This document shows, piece by piece, positions 1-5,168 of a stretch of 6,713 nt of DNA. The number at the start of each line of letters is the position of its first letter. Within the stretch, counting starts at the first letter, position 1. The position numbers were made by a program, and so were the translations under genes. Source of the stretch: an uncultured Ruminococcus sp. (GTDB lineage Bacteria; Bacillota; Clostridia; Oscillospirales; Acutalibacteraceae); the NCBI GenBank assembly GCA_902783815.1, contig CACZSM010000265.1, positions 1 through 6,713 of the forward strand, given 5' to 3'. The notes under the pieces are model-generated. The model worked only from the letters and a program-made list of their open reading frames with translations, had not been told where the DNA came from and did no database searches.

Positions 1-34
1 TTTTAGAATATCATACAATATACTTTTCCCACTT

Positions 35-562
35 TCAAGAGGCGTGATCCTCACGGCTTATGTACAATTCTGATATGCTCCATTTTTTACCAAACATTTC
101 ACAAACTGCTTTCTTCTCCTGCTGAACATCCCTGAATCCGGCAGCTTTATAGCAATTATATGCCTGTTTGTTGTTGTCAAATACGCCTATCGTTACCTTA
201 TCTGCGCCGGCTATAAGAAATGAATAGTCAATTGCAAGCTGTATCATTCTCTTTCCATATCCGCAGCCTCTCTTTTTGCTGTCAACAATAACAAAGCCTA
301 TGCGAAGTGTTTTATGATCTCCGTTTAAATATCTGAGGATAAAATGTCCGACAATACCATCTTCATCACAGGCTGTAAAAGGATAAAAATTATCCGCTTC
401 TGTACAGTCGCCGTTGCAGTCGAGGTATTTATGATTCATTTCAGTTTCCGTTATTGGGTAGCTGTCATATCTGTCGGAGGTCCATTTTCTGAAAACCTCT
501 TCGTCCTCACACCACGAAAGAATTGTTTTTGCATCATCTTTTTTATATGGTCTTAAATACAT
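35..562 (-). CDS. GNAT-family N-acetyltransferase
   Basis: A 175-residue protein of the GCN5-related N-acetyltransferase fold, which moves an acetyl group from acetyl-CoA to an amine; the substrate cannot be read from the sequence. The N-terminus (MYLRPYKKDDA) is the usual first strand and helix. Motif A, the pyrophosphate-binding loop of the R/Q-x-x-G-x-G type, is R98-G-C-G101-Y-G103, preceded by the strand LRIGFVIVD. Motif B is around FDNNKQAYNCYKAAGF (128-143), with the typical N131, Y138 and G142-F143. Length is normal for a single-domain cytoplasmic GNAT. The ATG is supported by GGAGG (complement of 571-575) 8 nt upstream. The gene lies 32 bp downstream of the MmcQ/YjbR gene on the same strand, so the two are probably co-transcribed. 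The closest general type is RimJ/RimL-like or uncharacterised GNAT; no antibiotic-specific feature is seen. The stop is 34 bp from the window edge and no terminator is visible there. Confidence 0.93.
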   Translation of the reverse strand: MYLRPYKKDDAKTILSWCEDEEVFRKWTSDRYDSYPITETEMNHKYLDCNGDCTEADNFYPFTACDEDGIVGHFILRYLNGDHKTLRIGFVIVDSKKRGCGYGKRMIQLAIDYSFLIAGADKVTIGVFDNNKQAYNCYKAAGFRDVQQEKKAVCEMFGKKWSISELYISREDHAS

Positions 563-594
563 ATGTTTATCCTCCCTGTCATCCGCTGAAAATA

Positions 595-948
595 TTACTT
601 CGTAAGTTCATAGCTTATTTGCAGCAGCATTTTTATCGTATCTTCCGGAACACTGTCGTCCAATGCGACAGTTACCCAGTTTGACTTATTCATATGATAT
701 GCCGGAAAAATTCCCTCAGATCTCAGCAGAGATCCTATCATTATCGGATCACACTTGAAATTGACTATATCTATTTTATCGTTTCCTTTTATACCTAACT
801 TATCTTTTGTTATAGTCATAACAAGCGCAAACCATTTTTTATTTTCCGGATGCCGAAAAACCTTATCCTCCGGATATTTTATCCAGGGACTGTCCGGAAT
901 TACTTTGTAGTCTGAAAAAATGATTTTTTCCAATTCCTGTCTTTTCAT
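595..948 (-). CDS. MmcQ/YjbR family protein
   Basis: A 117-residue, full-length member of the MmcQ/YjbR family, small cytoplasmic proteins with a double-wing fold resembling some DNA-binding proteins. Their biochemical role is not established. Family landmarks seen in order are PWIKYP (21-26), VFRHPENKKWFAL (30-42), a strand with LGIKG (51-55), VNFKCDP (62-68), the strongly conserved GIFPAYHMNKSNW (79-91), a VP turn (100-101) and the C-terminal ISYELT (111-116). No signal peptide or membrane segment is present. The ATG has GAGGT (complement of 956-960) 7 nt upstream. It is the first gene of a probable two-gene minus-strand operon with the GNAT gene; in many Firmicutes this family sits beside acetyltransferases or other small enzymes, which says little about function. 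The promoter should lie in the AT-rich stretch around 960-1020, where several TATA-like hexamers occur but no convincing -35 box pairs with them. Confidence 0.93.
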   Translation of the reverse strand: MKRQELEKIIFSDYKVIPDSPWIKYPEDKVFRHPENKKWFALVMTITKDKLGIKGNDKIDIVNFKCDPIMIGSLLRSEGIFPAYHMNKSNWVTVALDDSVPEDTIKMLLQISYELTK

Positions 949-1036
949 TGTCCGTACCTCGAATAATATAATAGTATAAGGTAAACTTTATGCTTATTCT
1001 ACCATATGTCCATAAAAAAATCCACTGAATAAAATA

Positions 1037-1053
1037 GAAAACTGAAAACTGAA
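1037..1053. repeat. Short tandem repeat GAAAACT, 2.4 copies
   Basis: GAAAACT occurs at 1037-1043 and 1044-1050, followed by GAA, in the divergent intergenic region between the MmcQ/YjbR gene and the kinase. ACTGAAT also occurs twice nearby (1024-1030 and 1048-1054). These may be chance in A-rich DNA; no function is assigned. Confidence 0.4.
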
Positions 1054-1095
1054 TTTTGTGTGTGAAAGTAAAAAACAATTGAAATATACGGGAAA

Positions 1096-1123
1096 TTGTG
1101 TTAGTATTTAAGGATAGTATAGT
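1096..1123 (+). promoter_or_regulatory. Probable promoter of the sensor kinase gene
   Basis: TTGTGT (1096-1101), a 16-bp spacer and TATAGT (1118-1123) give a reasonable sigma-A promoter, with a start expected near 1130 and a leader of about 50 nt before the ATG at 1180. An alternative further upstream is TTGAAA (1079-1084), 17 bp, TAGTAT (1102-1107), which matches less well at -10. The -35 box overlaps the right arm of an imperfectly spaced dyad ACAATT-N13-AATTGT (1075-1099), which could be an operator. Confidence 0.5.
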
Positions 1124-1166
1124 ACACATTTCACGGCTTTTGTGTTCAGTAACAAAATAAAGTATT

Positions 1167-1172
1167 GGAGGG
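1167..1172 (+). promoter_or_regulatory. Ribosome binding site that fixes the kinase start
   Basis: GGAGGG lies 7 nt before the ATG at 1180. The reading frame stays open further upstream to a TTG at 1165, but that codon overlaps this Shine-Dalgarno sequence and has none of its own. The start is therefore placed at 1180, which also puts a classical signal peptide at the N-terminus. Confidence 0.85.
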
Positions 1173-1179
1173 AAATAAA

Positions 1180-4100
1180 ATGCGTATAAAGAATATGCTG
1201 ATGATTCTGCTATGCGTCATTATCGGAATAGGATGTGTTCAGCCTGCGACAGTCAATGCTGTAGATTCCGGACAAAAGAAAGTGCGCGTCGGCTGGTTTG
1301 AATCTCCTTTCAATATTACAGGTGTAAACGACATACGCTCCGGATATGCCTATGAGTACCAGATGAAGGTGGCAGGCTACACTAACTGGGAGTATGAATA
1401 TGTTTATGGCAGCTTCCCGGAACTGATAGAAAAACTGAAAGCAGGTCAGATAGACCTTCTCAGCAATGTTTCATATACGGAAGAACGAGCTGAGGAAATG
1501 CTGTTTTCCTCTCATCCGATGGGCGCTGAGGAATACTATATCTACATAATGGCTGGAGCTACAAATATAAAGTCGGATGATGTCCACTCTCTGAAAGGCA
1601 AAAAAATAGGTATAAATAAGGATAGCTATCAGGAGATCCTTTTTAAAAACTGGATAAAAAAATATAATGTCGATACTGAGATCGTCGAACTGATGTCTTC
1701 ACAGGATGAATCAATACAGATGCTTAAAAACGGAAAAATAGATGCCTTTGTTACAATAGATATCTATACGGAAAGTGAACTGTATATTCCGGCATTCAAA
1801 ATCGGTCAGTCAGAATTTTATTTTGCTGTAAATAAAGACAGACCTGACCTTTTGTCGGAACTGAATTCCGGTATGAGCAAGATACGGGACGAAAACAGAT
1901 CATATAATTTGCAGCTTTATGATAAGTATGTGCGTTTCCAGGGTATAAACAATTATTTTTCAGCTGATGAGGTACAATGGCTTGCAGATCATGGCACAGT
2001 GCGTGTTGGTTATCTGGAGAATTATCTTCCGTTTTGTGCCAGCGATCCTGATACGGGAAAGCTGACGGGTACTTTGAAGGATTTTCTGCAGCTTGCCTCC
2101 CATTGCGCAGAAAATACATCAATCTCTTTCTCCACTACTGCATATCCTTCGATCGACACCGCACTTACTGCCCTGAAATCAGGTGAAATAGACTGCGTAT
2201 TTCCTGTAAATTTCAGCTGCTATGACGGTGAGCAGGCAGGCGTATCTGTTACAACACCATTTATTAATTCTGAGATCTCCGCAGCAGTAAGAAAAAACAC
2301 ATCTCCGGGAGTTATTTCAGATAAAAAAATGACAGCTGCTATCAATGAAGGAAATTTGAATTACGAAGTGTTTATTAAAGAATCATTGCCGGATTGGGAG
2401 ACGATCTGTTGCGATAGTCTTGAGGACTGCTTCCGTTCAGTACATGAAGGAAAAGCAGATTGTGTGCTTCTGAGTAATTATCGTATATCCCATACGGAAA
2501 CACTGAACGAAGAATATGATCTTGTAAATGTACCTACAGGAAAAACAATAAACTTCTCATTTGCAGTCAGGAAAAATGACGGAGAGCTTTATTATATAAT
2601 GAATATGGCAGCAGGTCTTGTACCGCCTGCACAGATGCAGTCATCACTGATCTCATGGTCATGGACAGAGGAAAAATTTTCACTGATAGCATTTTTAAAA
2701 CAACATCTGTTTACAGTGATCCTTTCTGTAATCCTTATTGCTCTTATAATAGTCCTGTTAGCGCTCCGAAGAGCAGAACGAATGAAACGACAGCTTGAAG
2801 AAAGAAAGAAACTTCAGTCTGCGCTGAATACTGCTCTTGAAGAGGCTCAGGCAGGAAATAAGGCGAAAACTATTTTCCTGAATAATATGTCTCACGATAT
2901 CAGGACGCCAATGAATGCTATTGTTGGTTTTACAGCTCTGGCAATGTCCCATATAGACAATAAGGATCAGGTACTGGAGTATCTTAAAAAAATATCTATA
3001 TCAAGCCAGCACCTTCTTTCACTTATAAATGATGTTCTGGATATGAGTCGTATAGAAAGCGGAAAGGTGAATATCGAGGAAACTGAGGTCCATCTGCCTG
3101 ATATGATCCACAACCTCAGAACTATTATCCAGGCTAATATCTCTTCAAAACAGCTTGAACTGAGTATTGATACACGGGATGTCGTTCATGAGGATATTAT
3201 TACGGATAAGCTGCGTCTGAATCAGGTACTGCTTAATATCCTGTCCAATGCAATTAAATTTACTCCTGCCAAGGGTAGGATCAGCTTCCGCGTTATTGAA
3301 AAAACTTCTCCTGTTGATAACCTTGCAAGATTTGAATTCCATATCAAGGATAATGGTATCGGTATGAGCAAGGAATTCCAGAAAACTATATTTGAAGCAT
3401 TTGCCCGTGAAAAAACCAGTACCGTCAGCGGCATACAGGGAACTGGTCTTGGAATGGCAATAACAAAAACTATTGTGGATATGATGGGCGGCGTTATCAG
3501 TATTAACTCAGAGGAAGGCAAGGGTACGGAATTTATCGTCGATCTTACCTTTAAAGTAAATGGCGCTCCTGCGGAGGTCGAGCCTCTCCCTGAACTAAGA
3601 AACTGTCGCGCTCTTGTGGCGGATGATGATACTGATACCTGTCTTTCAGTATGCACAATGCTGAGGGATATCGGTTTGCGGCCTGACTGGACAAATTATG
3701 GTAAAGAGGCCGTTATAAGAGCAAAGGATGCACAGGAACACGGGGAATCCTTCAGCGTTTATATCATTGACTGGATAATGCCGGATATGAACGGTATCGA
3801 AACTGTAAGACGCATCCGAAAGGTTATCGGCGATGAGGTACCGATAATAATTATGACCGCCTATGACTGGGCGGATATCGAGGATGAGGCAAAAGAAGCT
3901 GGGGTTACAGCTTTCTGCAACAAGCCTTTGTTTATGTCCAATCTGCGGAATACTCTTGCCGAGCCTTTCCGTAAGGATGAGGAAAAGACAGAGCAGGCTC
4001 CTGAAAAAGTAGATTTTTCCGGCAAAAGGATTCTGTTGGCAGAGGATAACGAAATGAACCAGATGATCGCAGAAGCAATACTTACCAATATAGGGCTCAA

Positions 4101-4407
4101 GGTCGATAAAGCCGGAGATGGTCAGATAGCTGTACAAAAGCTGACGGATGCCCCTGACGGAACATATGACATTATTCTTATGGATATTCAGATGCCAAAT
4201 ATGGACGGCTATGAGGCTACAAAAAGAATCAGGGCAATGGAAGATAAGAATAAGGCAAATATACCTATCGTTGCAGTTACAGCTAATGCCTTTGAAGAGG
4301 ATCGCCAGCTTGCATTTAAAGCAGGTATGAACGGTCATCTTGCAAAGCCTTATGATGTTTCGTCTATTATCAAAACACTTACCGAACTGATCGGTAACAA
4401 TAAATGA
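1180..4407 (+). CDS. Hybrid sensor histidine kinase with two SBP_bac_3 (Venus flytrap) domains and two receivers
   Basis: A 1075-residue membrane hybrid kinase that probably senses a small extracellular solute. A signal peptide (about 1-27, cleavage after VNA) is followed by two tandem solute-binding domains (about 33-257 and 274-485), one TM helix (509-529) and a charged, probably coiled-coil linker (530-560). HisKA carries phospho-acceptor H572 in HDIRTP. HATPase_c (about 676-791) has N690 of the N box, D724-N-G-I-G and G754-T-G-L-G. Receiver 1 (about 808-925) has D815/D816, phospho-site D864, T893 and K915; receiver 2 (949-1072) has E955/D956, D1002, T1034 and K1056. All catalytic motifs appear intact. 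The order resembles BvgS/EvgS, but there is no PAS, no HPt and no DNA-binding output, so phosphate must pass to a partner encoded elsewhere. The first sensor lobe keeps amino-acid-binding signatures (TEER with R103; D194); the second lacks them and carries eight cysteines. The gene is monocistronic, with its own terminator. Ligand unknown. Confidence 0.95.
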   Translation: MRIKNMLMILLCVIIGIGCVQPATVNAVDSGQKKVRVGWFESPFNITGVNDIRSGYAYEYQMKVAGYTNWEYEYVYGSFPELIEKLKAGQIDLLSNVSYTEERAEEMLFSSHPMGAEEYYIYIMAGATNIKSDDVHSLKGKKIGINKDSYQEILFKNWIKKYNVDTEIVELMSSQDESIQMLKNGKIDAFVTIDIYTESELYIPAFKIGQSEFYFAVNKDRPDLLSELNSGMSKIRDENRSYNLQLYDKYVRFQGINNYFSADEVQWLADHGTVRVGYLENYLPFCASDPDTGKLTGTLKDFLQLASHCAENTSISFSTTAYPSIDTALTALKSGEIDCVFPVNFSCYDGEQAGVSVTTPFINSEISAAVRKNTSPGVISDKKMTAAINEGNLNYEVFIKESLPDWETICCDSLEDCFRSVHEGKADCVLLSNYRISHTETLNEEYDLVNVPTGKTINFSFAVRKNDGELYYIMNMAAGLVPPAQMQSSLISWSWTEEKFSLIAFLKQHLFTVILSVILIALIIVLLALRRAERMKRQLEERKKLQSALNTALEEAQAGNKAKTIFLNNMSHDIRTPMNAIVGFTALAMSHIDNKDQVLEYLKKISISSQHLLSLINDVLDMSRIESGKVNIEETEVHLPDMIHNLRTIIQANISSKQLELSIDTRDVVHEDIITDKLRLNQVLLNILSNAIKFTPAKGRISFRVIEKTSPVDNLARFEFHIKDNGIGMSKEFQKTIFEAFAREKTSTVSGIQGTGLGMAITKTIVDMMGGVISINSEEGKGTEFIVDLTFKVNGAPAEVEPLPELRNCRALVADDDTDTCLSVCTMLRDIGLRPDWTNYGKEAVIRAKDAQEHGESFSVYIIDWIMPDMNGIETVRRIRKVIGDEVPIIIMTAYDWADIEDEAKEAGVTAFCNKPLFMSNLRNTLAEPFRKDEEKTEQAPEKVDFSGKRILLAEDNEMNQMIAEAILTNIGLKVDKAGDGQIAVQKLTDAPDGTYDIILMDIQMPNMDGYEATKRIRAMEDKNKANIPIVAVTANAFEEDRQLAFKAGMNGHLAKPYDVSSIIKTLTELIGNNK

Positions 4408-4478
4408 TCCGCGTGTTTTTGATCCACTTTATATGCTCAGATGAAAGCTGAACGAATCGTGTGATCTATAAAACATAT

Positions 4479-4530
4479 ATAGGGCAGACTGAGGGAAAAA
4501 TGTCCCTTGATCTGTCCTATTTGTTTTTTT
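4479..4530 (+). terminator. Intrinsic terminator of the sensor kinase gene
   Basis: An 18-bp stem (4479-4496 with 4503-4520), with a single C-A mismatch and a few G-T pairs, closes a 6-nt loop and is followed by TTGTTTTTTT (4521-4530). It lies 71 bp after the kinase stop codon and should end a monocistronic transcript, separating the kinase from the wall-protein gene. Confidence 0.93.
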
Positions 4531-4610
4531 AAATCTTCCCGGATAATAACAGGCATAAAATTAATTAAATGGTTTCAATTCTGTAACAGTCATTAACACT
4601 TGCTACCGGA

Positions 4611-4626
4611 TGACAAATTTTTGTCA
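4611..4626. promoter_or_regulatory. Palindrome TGACAAA-TT-TTTGTCA, candidate operator
   Basis: Perfect 7-bp arms (4611-4617 and 4620-4626) are separated by 2 bp. The size and symmetry fit a site for a dimeric helix-turn-helix regulator, but it lies about 430 bp upstream of the nearest clear promoter (5057-5085). A weak TTGATA at 4631 has no good -10 partner. The regulator is unknown. Confidence 0.35.
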
Positions 4627-4866
4627 GATATTGATACTTCGTTTTTATTTTTCTTTTAAACAATATTATTACTGAAAAATCCCTGTTTAACGCAGTTTAT
4701 TCGTAAAAATACTGTATTTATAATTCTGTATGGTAATTATAATTTTATCTGTCCGTAACAATTTATGTTAATTTTTTTAACAGCATATCTGACTATTGTT
4801 TGTAAAATCCACATTTTAATACTGTAAAAATTCCCTATAATATCATTATTTTTACTTTCCGTGTGA

Positions 4867-4907
4867 CTGTAATTCAATAGATAACATCTATTTTAAAAAA
4901 ATTACAG
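4867..4907. repeat. Nested inverted repeat forming a two-tier hairpin
   Basis: The outer arms CTGTAATT (4867-4874) and AATTACAG (4900-4907) are perfectly complementary over 8 bp. Inside them, AATAGAT (4876-4882) and ATCTATT (4886-4892) form a perfect 7-bp stem with a 3-nt loop, leaving one base bulged on the left and seven on the right. An RNA from either strand could fold this way. A TATAAT at 4836-4841 could start a plus-strand RNA a few bases before it, but no -35 box supports this. It could be part of a small RNA, a binding site or chance in AT-rich DNA. Confidence 0.45.
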
Positions 4908-4918
4908 ATTTGTAACAG

Positions 4919-4935
4919 GCAAATTCTTGCAAATT
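4919..4935. repeat. Direct repeat GCAAATT with 10-bp period
   Basis: GCAAATT occurs at 4919-4925 and 4929-4935, start to start 10 bp. Half-sites one helical turn apart are typical of DNA sites for OmpR/PhoB-type response regulators, but two copies of a 7-mer in AT-rich DNA may be chance. It lies about 120 bp upstream of the promoter of the 3D-domain gene. Confidence 0.25.
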
Positions 4936-4987
4936 GCACATAGATTTCTTTGAATATTTTTCTAATAACGAAAAAAGAACCCTCTCA

Positions 4988-5017
4988 GAAGCCTCAAAAT
5001 GACTATTTTAAGGCTTC
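4988..5017. other. Strong stem-loop upstream of the 3D-protein promoter
   Basis: GAAGCCT (4988-4994) pairs with AGGCTTC (5011-5017). After a C-A mismatch, AAAAT pairs with ATTTT around a GACT loop. It has terminator-like size, but the sequence after it on the plus strand (GTTTGTAC) is a poor U tract, and on the minus strand the T run begins only about 9 bp beyond the stem. AGGCTT recurs at 5044-5049, so AAGCCTC (4989-4995) could instead pair with GAGGCTT (5043-5049). It could end an unannotated RNA or be a regulatory DNA element. Confidence 0.5.
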
Positions 5018-5018
5018 G

Positions 5019-5037
5019 TTTGTACAATATATACAAA
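5019..5037. promoter_or_regulatory. Operator-like dyad TTTGTA-N7-TACAAA
   Basis: Perfect 6-bp arms (5019-5024 and 5032-5037) surround a 7-bp AT-rich centre. The dyad ends 19 bp upstream of the -35 box of the 3D-protein gene and is centred about 64 bp upstream of the expected start. That is a plausible activator position, less so for a classical repressor. The binding protein is unknown. Confidence 0.4.
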
Positions 5038-5056
5038 AAATAGAGGCTTGATTTAT

Positions 5057-5085
5057 TTGACAATACCTAAAACAAGCGCTATAAT
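5057..5085 (+). promoter_or_regulatory. Consensus sigma-A promoter of the 3D-domain gene
   Basis: TTGACA (5057-5062), exactly 17 bp, then TATAAT (5080-5085): a full match to both consensus boxes. The start is expected near 5092, giving a leader of about 76 nt. Such a match predicts high or constitutive activity unless it is held back by a repressor or by the leader. Confidence 0.92.
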
Positions 5086-5121
5086 AGCACCATCACAGGA
5101 AAACAAACACGACAACTAAAT

Positions 5122-5147
5122 CCCACTTCCCTGATAAGGAAGCAGGG
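5122..5147 (+). promoter_or_regulatory. Hairpin in the 5' leader of the 3D-domain gene
   Basis: CTTCC (5126-5130) pairs with GGAAG (5138-5142) and is extended by CCC (5122-5124) with GGG (5145-5147) across a small internal loop. An alternative fold pairs CCCTG (5129-5133) with CAGGG (5143-5147), and the two exclude each other. The hairpin ends 8 nt before AAGGAG (5156-5161), the ribosome binding site, which itself stays unpaired. It may stabilise the mRNA or tune translation. It is too short for, and does not look like, the c-di-AMP riboswitch that precedes some related wall-hydrolase genes. Confidence 0.5.
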
Positions 5148-5168
5148 TCGAAATTAAGGAGAATAATT

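Larger units (their letters stand above)
4531..5056. other. Long AT-rich intergenic region without a credible gene
   Basis: About 530 bp between the kinase terminator and the promoter of the 3D-domain gene, strongly AT-rich. No reading frame of useful length with a Shine-Dalgarno sequence is present; the longest ATG-started frames I noticed are about 16-20 codons and lack one. It holds a 16-bp palindrome (4611-4626), an 8-bp AT-only dyad (4718-4725 with 4735-4742), a TGTTAA/TTAACA dyad around a T run (4766-4782), a lone TATAAT (4836-4841) with no good -35, a nested hairpin (4867-4907), a 10-bp-period direct repeat (4919-4935) and a stem-loop (4988-5017). It may be an extended regulatory region of the downstream gene or may hide a small RNA; neither is shown. 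Confidence 0.7.

Noticed and set aside
863..1129. A minus-strand frame covering the divergent intergenic region
   Set aside because: It overlaps the well-supported MmcQ/YjbR gene in another frame and its protein resembles no family I know; it is low-complexity AT-rich translation.
1165..1179. Upstream TTG start extending the kinase by five codons
   Set aside because: The TTG overlaps the Shine-Dalgarno sequence GGAGGG (1167-1172) that serves the ATG at 1180, and it has no ribosome binding site of its own.
1233..1239. Lipoprotein signal (lipobox) at Cys19 of the kinase
   Set aside because: The residues before the Cys are G-I-G rather than the L/V/I-x-G/A/S pattern, and a signal peptidase I site (VNA at 25-27) follows.
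3646..4338. A 230-codon open frame on the minus strand inside the kinase gene
   Set aside because: It is antisense to the two receiver domains, shows no recognisable domain and has a composition typical of a shadow frame.
4765..4827. A 20-codon hydrophobic mini-ORF that could suggest a type I toxin
   Set aside because: No Shine-Dalgarno sequence precedes its ATG, no promoter or antisense RNA structure is evident, and hydrophobic codons are expected from T-rich DNA.
5086..5168. A c-di-AMP (ydaO-type) or c-di-GMP riboswitch before the 3D-domain gene
   Set aside because: Related hydrolase genes sometimes have one, but this leader is only about 76 nt and shows none of the conserved motifs; only a simple hairpin is present.
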